Shown: positions 18,639 to 28,667 of the stretch, one piece after another
Layout of the letters: every line of letters begins with the position of its first letter
Numbering within the stretch: the first letter of the stretch is position 1
Notes under the pieces: generated by a model
The model's database searches: none
What the model was told of the DNA's origin: nothing
Seen by the model: only the letters and a program-made list of their open reading frames with translations
Source: Nannochloropsis salina CCMP1776
Taxonomy: Eukaryota; Sar; Eustigmatophyceae; Eustigmatales; Monodopsidaceae
Reading direction: 5' to 3'
DNA: 30,250 nt
Assembly: GCA_004565275.1 (NCBI GenBank)
Contig: SDOX01000018.1
Coordinates: 65,593 to 95,842 of the forward strand
Translations under genes and position numbers: made by a program

Positions 18639-21600
18639 ATGGTGGTACCATCAGAGGACATAACGCTTCAACATGCCATTGACCTCTTTCGCGAGGCGTA
18701 CGGAAGCGATCCTGACATCGCAGCCTATGCACCGGGACGTGTCAATTTGATAGGTACGCGGAGGAAGATTGTAAAGGGAGGAAGCGTCAAGGGGGACTTG
18801 TGGTTGCAGACATTTCGCAAAGCCCGTGCCAGTGGGGGGGCGAGTTGGTATCGAGTCGACGGAAGATTGTTTGATTCCCACTCTTCCCCTCCGGAGCGTT
18901 CCTTATTTAACCCACTACATTCCTAACTTTATGTCTCCTTGCCCCTTTCTCATTTGTTAGGGGAGCACACGGACTACAACGACGGCTTCGTCTTTCCTTT
19001 AGCTTTAGACCTCCGTACCTTTGTAGTGGGGCGTGGATCCCTCCTTGTCAAACCCCCCAACCCCAAAGCGGCCTTGACGGAGAGCAGTGCCATCTCCGAG
19101 AGTGAGCAAGGCATTGTCTCTTTCGTGGCGGATAAGGTGAGGGAGGCAGGGAGGGAGGGAGGGAGGGAGGGAGGAAGGGGCGGAGGGAGGAGGGAGGGAG
19201 GACGGGAGAAATCAAGACAGGCAAGGCAGGGTGCCGATAGGAAGGGACCAATGGCATGGCCTGCTTTCATTTACAAGCGTTCTCATCCTCTTTGGTGCTG
19301 TATTCTGACTCTGAGTCCATCACGCACCTCCCCTCCCTCCTCCCTTCCTCCTCCCTCTCCTCCTTTCCCTCTTCCTTCCCTCCTTCCTTCCCCTCCAGGG
19401 TCTGGCCCCGGGAGAGCCTAAATGGGCCAACTACGTGAAAGGCGTCGTGGCGGAGTACGTCAAGGGTATGTGCAGGCAGAGGGAGGGAGGAGAGGAGGAG
19501 GGAGGAGGAGGAAGGTTGATAGGTAGGTAGGTAATAAAGTAGGGAGGAAGGTGGACCTGGAAAATTGAGGAAATGCAGCATGCCTGGTTGCTGCTCTGCC
19601 CATCCCTCCCTCCCTCCCCTCCCTCCCTCCTCCCCTCCTCCCTCTCCTCCAGACGTGCCGCGGGCAAGTACCTGGGTTTTCGAAGCCGCCGTCGCCTCCA
19701 AGCGTGCCTTTGGGCTCGGGGCTGTCCTCCTCCCGCCCTCTTTGGAAGTCCGCGATGGCCACGTTCCTGAGCAAAATTCTCGGGACACGCGGGCTTTATC
19801 ACCAAGGCGCTCCGCTGCCAGGTCGCCCTAACCCTCTCCTTCCTCCCCCCTCCCTCCTCCGACCTCCCTTTCCAATCCTGCCTGCCTCCTCCTTTCTTTC
19901 ATTCTTCTGTGCTGATTCATCCGGTGTCCCTGGCCCTTGCTCACTCCTCTCCTCCTCCTCCTTCTTCTTCTCCCTCTCCCTTCTTTCTTTTCCTTCCTCC
20001 TGCTCTTTGATTAGCGACTACGTACGCACATGCATAAGACCTCTCCTCCTCCCTCCTCCCTTCCTCCCCTTCCTCCACCCTAGAGCGCCGAGCACAAATT
20101 TGCACATGTTCCCTGTGGCATCATGGATCAATTCGTCTCAGCCTTGGCCAAGACAGGGAAGGTAAGAGGAGGGGAGGAGGGAGGGAGGGAGGGAGGGAGG
20201 GAGGGAGGGAGGGAGGGAGGGGCGGTGGGAGTAGCTCTAAGGTTTGGGCTTCTGTGGACGGATCGTGACTTTGCTAGCCGCGCCCTCTTCCATGCCCTTT
20301 TGCTCCCTCCTGCTCCTTGAAGGCCCCATATTCCTGCTTTCACATGACAGTCCCGCCGAACGAGAGACGCATGCTTTCCTTCTTTCCTCCTCCTTCCTCG
20401 TGCTTTTACCCCTCCCTCGCTCCTTCCGTCCATCCCTCCTTTATCCACTCCCAATCAACCCATTTTCCATCCTCTCAATACGTCCTCCCTCATTCTTTCC
20501 TCTCTCCCTCCCTTTCCCCCTCCTCCCTTCCCGTCCCTCCCTCCCTCCCTCCCTCCCTCCCTCCCTCCCCAGGTCCTCCTCCTGGACTGCCGCTCCCACA
20601 CCGAGACGCTCGTGCCCCTCGCAGACCCAGATCTGGTCATCCTTGTCACAAATTCGAAGGTGATGCAGGAGGGAGGGAGGGAGGGAGGGAGGGAGGGAGG
20701 GAGCCAGGGACAAGCCTTCCCCCCGGGTAGGAGGGGGGAGGTTTTCGCGCGTACGCGCTCCTGACATCGCCTCTCCTATATCTCTCCCCTCCTCTCCCCT
20801 TCCTTCCCTTTCTCCCTCTCTCCCTCCCTCCCTCTCAGGTCAAGCACAACCTCGGCGGGAGCGAGTACCCCCACCGTGTTGCACAGTGCAAGGCGGCAGT
20901 TGAGGGCCTCCAGAAAAAATACCCGGAGGTCCAAAGTCTTCGAGACGTGACGTTGGAGCAGGTATCCCCCTTTCCTCCCTCCCTCCCTCCCTCCTCCCTC
21001 CCTCCCTCCATCCCTTAGCCCTTTAGTTTCTCCTTTACCTCGCAGTTTCCCTGTCTCCTTCACTTGTCGTCTGCTCGTCGCGCCCCGCAAGGGCCCTCTG
21101 CTTCCTCGCTTCCTTCCACGACCCTCCCTCCCTCCCTCCCTCCCTCCCTCCCTCAGCTCGATTCGGTCAAGACCAGCCTTTCCGAGCTGGTGTATCGCCG
21201 GGCCCGGCACGTGATTAGCGAAAATGCCCGAACTCAAGCCGCCGTTGCCGCCCTCCGAAGGAGGGATTACGCCGCCGTCGGACAGGCCATGACCAAGAGC
21301 CATGCCAGCCTGAGGGATGATTACGAGGTGCCTCCTTCCCTCCCTCTTTCCCGCCCTCCCCCCCGCCCTTCGGTTGATGTTCACCCCCGCCTCCCTCCTT
21401 TCCTTTCTTGAATCAGCCGATTTCGGCACGGCTGGAATCTCCTCATCCCATCACACACATCCCCGCCCTCCCACCCTCCCTCCCGCCCTCCCTCCCACCC
21501 TGCTCTCCAGGTCTCCTGCTCAGAACTAGACTTTCTCGTCAGCGAGGCTCTCAAAGTACCCGGTGTGCTTGGCAGTCGCATGACCGGGGGTGGTTTCGGC

Positions 21601-22048
21601 GGGTACGGCCTCCCTCCCTCCCTCCCTCCTTCCTTCCCTCCTTCCCTCCCTCCTTCTCTCCCTCCCTTCCTGTCTAGCACCCAAGTGCGTGTCATCAGCA
21701 CGCTCTGCTCACCCTCCCTCCCCTTTCCCGCCCTCTTACCTCCAATCCCTCCCTCCCTCCCTCCCTTTCTCCCTCAGCTGCACCGTCTCCCTGGTTACCA
21801 AGCAGGCGGTAGGGATGCTGGAAGTGAAAATAAAGAGCGCCTACCGCGCCCGCTTTGGCGTGGAGGCGGAGACCTTCGTCACCCTTCCCTCCGCAGGCTG
21901 TGGCGTCGTGAACCTGAAAAAAAAGGAGGAGGAGAAGGGAAGGCGGGGGGGAGGACGAGGCGCTGGCCCGGTGGTTTCCCTTGGCCGGGGCCTGGTGGTA
22001 CTGGCGGCGGTGGTGGCTGTGGGCATCGCGGTGGCGAGGAGGAGGTGA
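18639..22048 (+). CDS. GALK: Galactokinase with C-terminal membrane anchor
   Basis: Ten exons: 18639-18753, 18961-19136, 19399-19465, 19653-19821, 20084-20161, 20573-20659, 20839-20961, 21157-21327, 21511-21602, 21778-22048. The product phosphorylates galactose to galactose-1-phosphate in the Leloir pathway. Visible motifs are the signature [15 protein letters not shown] split by intron 1 (Arg34, Glu40, His41, Asp43), [11 protein letters not shown], the GHMP loop PLGSGLSSS in exon 4, [16 protein letters not shown] with the catalytic Asp near 189, [21 protein letters not shown], and [17 protein letters not shown]. Exon 4 is frame-broken: five one-base run expansions between 19700 and 19793 separate conserved coding. 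Setting those aside the protein is ~447 residues. The C-terminus extends ~45 residues past the usual end and finishes in [18 protein letters not shown], a short membrane helix with a basic tail. Confidence 0.93.
19137..19398 (+). repeat. Galactokinase intron 2 with purine and pyrimidine arms
   Basis: The donor GTGAGG is followed at once by a GGGA-rich tract (about 19139-19203). The acceptor is preceded by a CCCT/TCCTCC-rich tract (about 19327-19396). The two tracts are complementary in the transcript. Confidence 0.8.
20162..20572 (+). repeat. Galactokinase intron 5 with long (GGGA)n and (CCCT)n arms
   Basis: A (GGGA)n array (about 20172-20222) starts within 10 nt of the GTAAGA donor, and a (CCCT)n array (about 20534-20570) ends at the acceptor CAG. 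In RNA these could form an uninterrupted stem of more than 30 bp that brings both splice sites together. Confidence 0.85.
20660..20838 (+). repeat. Galactokinase intron 6 with (GGGA)n and (CCCT)n arms
   Basis: The GTGATG donor is followed by about nine GGGA units (20668-20703). The acceptor is preceded by a CTCCCTCCCT-type tract (about 20812-20835). It has the same opposed-arm layout as introns 2, 3 and 5. Confidence 0.8.
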
Positions 22049-22499
22049 TGGGGAGGAGGAGCACGGGGGGAGGCGAGGGAGGACAGGAGGGAGGAAGGGG
22101 TGAGCTTGTCTCTACCGAGTGTGTTTTGCGTGTGGGTGGGGATGGCGTGGTGGGGGGGGAGGGAGAGGGGAGGGAGTGAGGAAAGAAGGCTGTGCCTGGG
22201 ATGGATTGGAGGGCGGTCGCCGGATGGAACCGAGCCAGAGGGTGGGAGAGGATGTTTAAAGAATAGATTCAGGGGCGATCGAATAGGAGTACAAAGAATC
22301 GCTGCTGTCACAGATTCCAGTCCACGGTCAAATCGACGGAAGTAAATGCCGCAAAAAGGAGTCGAAAATATGGGGAGGAAAGGGGGAAGGAAGCAACTTC
22401 AAGCCCAAATGCCGGCGTGCACAAAATCTCACCACCACTGTGTGGCATTCTTTTTCCCCAGCCCTTTACTCTTACCCACGCGCCCTTCCTCCCTCCCTC
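22049..22499. other. Tail-to-tail region between galactokinase and fusion gene
   Basis: G-rich at the left (22050-22190), mixed in the middle, and pyrimidine-rich at the right. Open frames are composition artefacts. It should hold both 3' UTRs. Confidence 0.45.
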
Positions 22500-25400
22500 T
22501 CACCGTCCCCCCGCCCCCGTCACCACCGGCAACGCCACCTCCTCCTCCCTCCCGCCCTTGCCTCCCTCCTTCCCCGACCCTAGGACCCGTGATACAAAGG
22601 CTGCCATCGCCGCGCACGTCTCCCGCGGCCTCTCATCGTGAACGCAATGCCCTCCCTCGATCTCCACCACCTCCACGTCCTCCCACGCCGCCTGTAAGAG
22701 GGCAGCGCGCCCCTTAGCGTCGTTCAAAGGATCAAGGATGCCCTGTGCCACCAAGACGGGGCCGCTGTGGGGAAAATGCCGAAACCCGGGTCGGGCTTTA
22801 GAATCCACGGTGACCTTCCACTCCCCTCCCAAATTCAGGACATGGCGTAAGTACACGAAAAAGACGAACCCCTGCCTTCCCAACGCGTCACGGGTCACCG
22901 CGTCCTCCCTCCCCCCCCCTGCCCTCCCACCAACCCTACCCGAACTTGGCCATCAGCTCATTTGTGGACCGGGGGGACGGCAATCGACCGCCCGATGCGA
23001 AGACACCCAAGGCACCGGGATCGCAGCTGTCCCGGACGATGTTGTTGACCAGGCGGGGGCCGACTTCCTGAGGGGAGTGCCTGTAGAGGTCCTTACAGAT
23101 CTGTTCCACCCGTGGTTGCAAGTACCAGAACAGACCGGCGGAGAAGGCGGTGAGGACGGCTTTGGGTGGCCCGGAGAAGGGAGGGAGGGAGGCAGAACGC
23201 GTGGTTTCCTCCACCGTCCGTCCCGCCCTGCTCGTCAACTCCGCCGCGTAGGCCTGGAAAGAGAGAAAAGGGGAGGAAAGAAGGGAGGGAGGGAGGGAGG
23301 AAAAGACGTCAGGACAAGCGTGCCTGCCTGCCTAGAATGCCCCCGTCCCCTCCATCCCCGCCGCCCCTGTGCTTCGGAGAATTCGGTGTCAAAAGGCGAG
23401 GGCCCATTCCCTCCCCTCTCGAACCATGGCAACTTGGAACCACCTCGGTCACCTTCGTGGGTAATGTCGGGGCAGGAGATCACTCCCACCCTCCCTTCCC
23501 CTTCCTCCCCCCCCTCCTTCCCTCCTTCTTGCCCCCTCCTTCCTTCCTTCCTACCTCCGGCGACGTCACTTTCCCCGCCGTGTTGATCAAGATCAGGCCT
23601 TGGCACAGAGGACCGATGTCTGCTGCCACGCTGGCGGCCGTAAAGCCGCCGATGGAGTTTCCGGCAATGAAAAAAGGCGACTGGAGCACTTCCAAGGCAA
23701 AGTCTCGGACCTGATCCTGCCACAAATACTGCGTGTACGTCACGCTTGGCTTCTCGGAGTGACCAAAGCCGAGCAAATCCAAGGCGAATACCCGGACGCC
23801 CCGGGGAAAGCGGGCGTGGAAGGCGGGGTCGAAATGAGGATGGGCCGGGTCCCCCATGCGACGAAGCTCGAGGAAACATTTCGACCACTGGTCCGCACTG
23901 GCCCCAAAACCGTGCACCAACAACAGGGTCGGCACGTCCTCCCCCCCGCCCTCCGCCGGCACCTGCCCTTGATCCTCCGGGCCCGAGCCCCCCGACCCGC
24001 TCTTTCCGGATGCCATGTGTGGTTTGGAGACCGCGTAACGGACGTTGTGCCCGTGAAACCGCCAGTATTTGAATTCAAATGGTTCCGTTTCCGGCCAGGA
24101 AGCATGATCCACGTCCCGCTCTGCCAACACTTGGTGCCACTCTCGACGCTCCAGCACTTCTGAGACCAAGGCCGCCTCTACTCCCCGGCCTTGCAGGAGG
24201 AAAGGGCGGAGGGCGGGAGGGAGGGAAGGGGGTGGGGACGGCGGGAGCAGGGTAGCCAAATACCGGGGGGAGAGCACACCGAGGTCGAGAAGGGGAGAGA
24301 AAGCGCGGGTGAAGACTTCGCCGTCGAAGAGGCCTGCGTAGCCTGTCAGGGAAAAAGGATAAGGGCGGGAGGGCGGGAGGGAGGGAGGGAGGGAGGGAGG
24401 GAGGGAGGGAGGTAGGGAGGGAGGAAGGGAGGGAGCGGGCGTGAAGGTGCCACGGCTTGGCCACAGCCCACCCGGAGCCCACGGCACGCGTGACCATGTG
24501 AGAGGACCCTCCCCGCCCCCTCCCCTTCCTCTCCTTTTACCTTTAGCGAGCACCAGGCGCCGCATCACCTGCCTTTCCAGGCCAGTCCCGGACGCGGGCA
24601 AATGCTTCTCGCCGAAGGCCAGAGGGCCCAGCTCCATATACTCCTTCACCCACCGCAACGCCAGCGTCTCCCCCCCCACCCTCCCCTCCTTCCCTTCCTC
24701 CCCTTCCCCCTGGTCCTCCGGATAGTAGCTGGGCGTCCAGTACTCTTCCCGGGCTGCCAGGGCTCGTGCCTGCCTCAAGAGGGAGGCCGTGGGAGAGGGA
24801 GCGGGGGAGGAAGGGCTTTCTTCCCCCCCAAAGGTGAGCTGCAGCAGCTCCTCGAAGGAAGGGATACGACCCACGTCCTCAGGAAGCCAGGGGGAGGTGG
24901 AAGAAGAGGGAGGGCTGGAGGGAGGGAAGGAGGGAAAGGGCGGGTCGAGGGGCAGCTTCTGAACCACGGGGAGGTAGTCCTTCGCCCAATTGTCCCCGAC
25001 CGTTCCTCCCTTCACACTGGAGCGGAGGCGAGTGGTCCATTTGTGAACGGTGATGGGCTTGGAGGAAGAAGATGAGGGGGAGGGAAGAGAGGAAAGCCCG
25101 CGCCGTACGAGGGATCGTTGGTTCTCGGTGACGTCCTCGTAAACCCACAGGGATGTGGCCTGAGAGGCGTGCACGAGGGCGGGAAGCAGCTCCTCGACGG
25201 GCCCAGTGCGGACGATGAGGGGGGAGGAGGCGTGGGGATGTCTTTGGAAGGAGTCGCGAAGGTCGTTGACGGCGAGGAGGTAGAGGTGGAGGGTGTGGGG
25301 GGAGAGGGTGGCGAGGAAGGCCGGGTCGAGGATGAGGAGGGGGATAATGTGGGAGGAAGAGGCGGAGGAGGAAGAAGAAGGGGATGTTGACTTGAACAAG

Positions 25401-25726
25401 GCTTCGTTGTCGTGTAAGCGCATATCGCCGCGGGTGAACCAGACCAAAGACCGGTCGATGGAATCCTGGGAGGATGAGGTCGAACCAGCGGAAAAGCGGC
25501 TTGTGAGGGAGACAAGGCGGGGAGAAGTCCCACAAGGCAGTTGGACAGACCCGCCACAGGAAAGCGAGGAAGAAGGCTGAATGTACGACGTGAAAAGTGG
25601 TAGAAGGGAGGACGAAGGGAGGGGCAAGGGGCGGCTGCGAAAGCCATACGTGTCCGATGGAAGGAGAAGAAGGGAAAGGACTACGGAGGCCATCAATGCA
25701 TGAAGAAAACTCCTGGAGACCTTCAT
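22500..25726 (-). CDS. Photolyase/cryptochrome-like and alpha/beta-hydrolase fusion, plastid-targeted
   Basis: Four exons read from the minus strand (25726-24541, 24342-23555, 23253-22940, 22764-22500) give 850 residues with all phases agreeing. A signal peptide (residues 5-28) is followed by FRSRP, a Phe-led plastid context. Residues 92-290 resemble the photolyase N-terminal domain (RSLVWFTRGDMRLHDNEAL). Residues about 340-500 keep only part of the FAD-binding domain (FSPLLDLGVLSPRYLATLL, LERREWHQVL, then FEFKYWRFHGHNVRYAV). Residues 530-825 are an alpha/beta hydrolase: LLLVHGFGAS oxyanion loop, GNSIGG nucleophile elbow (Ser625), ILDPLND (Asp774) and GGHCVHDERP (His802). I recall the same architecture in the plant protein At4g25290. 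Substrate and light role are unknown. Photorepair is doubtful with the shortened FAD region. Introns carry (CCCT)n tracts. A TATATAA lies about 10 nt before the ATG. Confidence 0.9.
24369..24436. repeat. (GGGA)n array in intron 1 of the fusion gene
   Basis: In the sense (minus) strand this is a (CCCT)n array upstream of the acceptor of intron 1 (24343-24540). The donor end of the same intron is GGAGAGGAAGGGGAGG-like, so the arms can pair. Confidence 0.85.
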
Positions 25727-26211
25727 CCCTATGTTATATAGGTGTAGTTCATTGAAACAGAATTCGTTGAACTTTACGCGTGTATAGTCGGATTAGTGGC
25801 CTAGCCAGGTCAGCAGGTGTGGAATGGTGGCATCCTGAAGTGTGGGCGTAGGAAGACTTTCGACAAGCGTGTTATTTTGCGGGCAAGCGTCTGTCATACT
25901 GTCTTTTTCTTTGAATGAATGCAAACACAATGCACAAGATTTTTGGGACTCCTTTCCACGATTTGGCGTGTTTTAAGGCTTGAAGTCCCTAATACTTCCC
26001 GTGTCGACGAAACGCCCTCGCCAGCGGTCACTCGCCATATTCCCTTTGAGTTAAATCGAAGGCTATATACACAATGCGATACTTCGTCACCTTACCAGAC
26101 TTGCGCTTGGTTCAAAAAACCTCACAAGTACCTCCAGACACACGTATAGTTGATTGAGAAAGGTGGGCGGCATGCTGGAATGGAGGCAGCAGCATTTCAG
26201 GTGCCAGGAGG
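25727..26211. promoter_or_regulatory. Upstream region of the photolyase/hydrolase gene
   Basis: About 485 bp of AT-richer sequence between the start of the fusion gene and the 3' end of the next minus-strand ORF. It includes a TATATAA motif (sense minus) about 10 nt before the ATG. A 76-residue plus-strand frame at 25919-26149 shows no motif and is not called. Confidence 0.4.
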
Positions 26212-26952
26212 TTATATCGGAGAGGCCGGGCCCCGGGGAGACGGGCACAAAATCTCCCACATGTGATCAATCTTGGCACGAGGAGTGGACATAAGATTCA
26301 ATCTGAAGCCCTGCCTTCGGTTTGGAGTTCTAGGACAGGTTTCACGGGTATTTTCAAGACGATTCCGCGCGCCTTCTTGTTTCCTCTCTTTTTGCAGTCC
26401 TTGGGGTGGGCTCATCCCCAGTACATGCCACCAGTCTAATTGTTCAAGCTCATTAGAGTCTAAAATGTCAAGCACAGTGTGTTTTTCCATTTCCCTTGCG
26501 GATTTGTTCTCCTCGACATTCTTTTTTCCCCCTCCCTCCGTCCCCTCCTCTGCCTCCTCAGCTCGGGTGTCCCACCTGTCGCTTTCCCCCCGCGCTTGAG
26601 GCGAAATATCAAATGAAATCAGGGAAGAAGTTGCGGGCAAGCTCTCATCGGAGGCGGGGATGAAAAACGCAACATCTTCGCCGTTGTAACTCCCATTGCT
26701 GATGGATGAGAGAAAGGATCGCGAAGGAGATGAGGGGGGGGACGCCAAGGTAGACCCTCGGTCTTCCTCCTCTTCCTCTTTAATCTCGCGTTCGCCTCCT
26801 CCTTCGACCCAGCCCTCCTCAGCATCCCTGCCCTTTAGCTGATATTGTGGCCAGATAAAACTCCGCTGTGCGTAGGTTGAGGGCAGGAAGAAGAGCATAT
26901 TGCAATTACGATGTACAGGTATGCAGCAACAAAGGACATGGAGCGAATTCAT
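26212..26952 (-). CDS. Unknown acidic protein (or 3' exon of a two-exon gene)
   Basis: An open frame of 246 residues, not recognised. It is Glu/Ser/Gly-rich and probably disordered, with an ordered-looking stretch HTVLDILDSNELEQLDWWHV and a basic end (RQGFRLNLMSTPRAKIDHMW). The first ~30 residues are dubious. A good 3' splice site, CAACCTACGCACAG, sits just before 26865, so the real coding may start there. A 197 bp intron (26866-27062) would join it in phase to the upstream ORF at 27021-27467, giving one gene of ~352 residues. The long minus-strand frame and codon pattern support coding, but no homologue is recalled. Confidence 0.45.
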   Translation of the reverse strand: MNSLHVLCCCIPVHRNCNMLFFLPSTYAQRSFIWPQYQLKGRDAEEGWVEGGGEREIKEEEEEDRGSTLASPPSSPSRSFLSSISNGSYNGEDVAFFIPASDESLPATSSLISFDISPQARGESDRWDTRAEEAEEGTEGGGKKNVEENKSAREMEKHTVLDILDSNELEQLDWWHVLGMSPPQGLQKERKQEGARNRLENTRETCPRTPNRRQGFRLNLMSTPRAKIDHMWEILCPSPRGPASPI

Positions 26953-27020
26953 CTTTCTTCAAGTAAATGGTAGGATGTTGAATCGAGAAGGTAAACTCCT
27001 CGGCAGCACGCGTCGGGTAC

Positions 27021-27467
27021 TTAAGGTCGGGAGAGGGCACAGCCGGCCGTAAGACGCCACACTTGTGTCCAGAAAAGTCCTTTCCACTCAAAGTAGCGTG
27101 CCTTTGCACGATTGTAAGACATCATGAAGCAAAATTCGACACCACAACGAACCTGATATTCACTGACGTAGGACTCGGACATGTCGGCTCTTCCTCGCGT
27201 TGGCAGCACCTTGTCTCCGGTAGTCCGGGCCACTGTCCCTTTTCTTATTCCATGACTTTTTTTCACATGGTGTGCATGAGAGCTCGGACGCCTCAGTAAT
27301 TTCTTTCCTCTTTCCGAAAGCAAGTCTCCACGTTTGCGGGTTGGGGCCCGGGGCCCTCTCTCTTCTTCTTCACGATCCCAAGCAAAGTACAACGGAATCT
27401 TGTCTGAGGAGGCATATACAGACCAGGGGTGCCGAGGTGTGTTGAGGTGTTGAGGAGAAGAGTTCAT
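27021..27467 (-). CDS. Unknown ORF, possible 5' exon of the 26212-26952 gene
   Basis: A frame of 148 residues from the first true ATG (the frame is open further up but only through a GTG). It has a plausible folded-looking start (NTPRHPWSVYASSDKIPLYF) and a later stretch CFMMSYNRAKARYFEWKGLF. The middle is basic and low-complexity. A GT donor at 27062-27061 would allow joining to the downstream ORF in phase 0. No family was recognised. The call rests on frame length and the fit of the junction. Confidence 0.3.
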   Translation of the reverse strand: MNSSPQHLNTPRHPWSVYASSDKIPLYFAWDREEEERGPRAPTRKRGDLLSERGKKLLRRPSSHAHHVKKSHGIRKGTVARTTGDKVLPTRGRADMSESYVSEYQVRCGVEFCFMMSYNRAKARYFEWKGLFWTQVWRLTAGCALSRP

Positions 27468-28667
27468 GCTCGAGTTGACAAAAGGTAAAGAATTTTCGGT
27501 CACGTTTGTGCAGCTCTGATGAAAGATAAGTTTGCGGCCCTACATTGGCTGCGCTAACCTCCCGTTAGCTACTGAGACTTGCGACGCTGTAGAAAGACGT
27601 GAACAATGAAACAATTAAAACAATGAGTACGCACATGTGAACCGTTTTCCTTGTATATTGTTGACATGTTGTTGGGATTGTGGGCCGACTCGCCGGGATG
27701 AAATTGAACTCGGAAAACCTATCCCGCATGCCTCTCAAGACTGCCAAAATTCCCAAGAGCCAAGGCACTCGGGCTCGGGCACACAGGACAAAGAGGCCTC
27801 CACAAAACACTGCAAACATGCGAAGCAAGGGAACATGTAACCATGTCTTTGGTCAAAGCTCAAGATCGATCGCATGTTGACGCCGTGCTCGTTCCCTTGC
27901 TCGAGCTTGTGATCTTGGTGTCAAGCGCAGACACAGAGTGTGGCGTGCTCCCAGCCCATCGCCTCCGTCCTCCTAGTCTCGCCATTCGCCCTCTATGGTC
28001 GATTTCGAACCACCCCCCGGCATGTCCCACGCGCAGTGGAGTTGCCTACTGCGAGAAATTTCTCCTGATATCACTCCTGATGTATGATTTGTAAAAGCAT
28101 GTGACGTGTCTGACGGCAGGGGCTCCGCGGGGATCAAGGGCTGGTAGGGCCTGTCCGTGCGAGAGGCAGTGCTTTTCCTATTTTTCCGGGGTGTCTCCCG
28201 TTTCAATCGACCTCCAAATCTGATACGCACTGAAAAGCAAAAGACGTCCACGGAATTCGGAGTCGGTCGTTTCCCTTGTCTGTGGGCTTTTGTGTCGCTG
28301 TGGGTGTTGCCTTTCCGAATTGGTTCCCCACTTCAGACCCCGATCACCCCTCCAACCCTCAGGATACTGAGGTCGAGCCGATTGTGTGTTGAGAAGTCAA
28401 TTCTCACACCATTCGTGATCCATACACACCGCAGCAGGTAACAAAAAGTATCACAATTTTGCAATCTGTTGGCTTCGAACAGTTCTTCGGACATCGATAA
28501 AGAGGAGGGGCACCCGACACGAGGGTGAGGGAGGGTCTGCGGAGTTCGCGGCGGGGAAACGAAATTTCCTCCGTGCTCTGTTCCAGTACTTTCCTTTTTG
28601 CGCGCTTCTTGGGCGTCCTAGGCCAAGCGGCGAGAGCAAACCACACCCTGACAAGTGCGTGAACTTG
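27468..28667. promoter_or_regulatory. Long intergenic region upstream of the LARP4-like gene
   Basis: About 1.2 kb of AT-moderate DNA without simple repeats, between a minus-strand ORF and the plus-strand LARP4-like gene. Several frames of 66-94 residues on both strands lack motifs. It must contain the LARP4-like promoter and 5' UTR. No RNA gene was recognised by eye. Confidence 0.4.

Noticed and set aside
20162-20230. Regular short repeat that could be mistaken for a CRISPR or satellite array
   Set aside because: It is an uninterrupted 4-bp microsatellite without spacers, inside a spliceosomal intron.
22738-23586. Plus-strand frame of 282 residues
   Set aside because: It is antisense to exons 3-4 and intron 2 of the photolyase/hydrolase gene, where the hydrolase motifs are clear on the minus strand.
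27565-27828. Minus-strand frame of 87 residues with two hydrophobic stretches
   Set aside because: There is no homology recalled, no splice support and no promoter hint; an equally long frame exists on the other strand.
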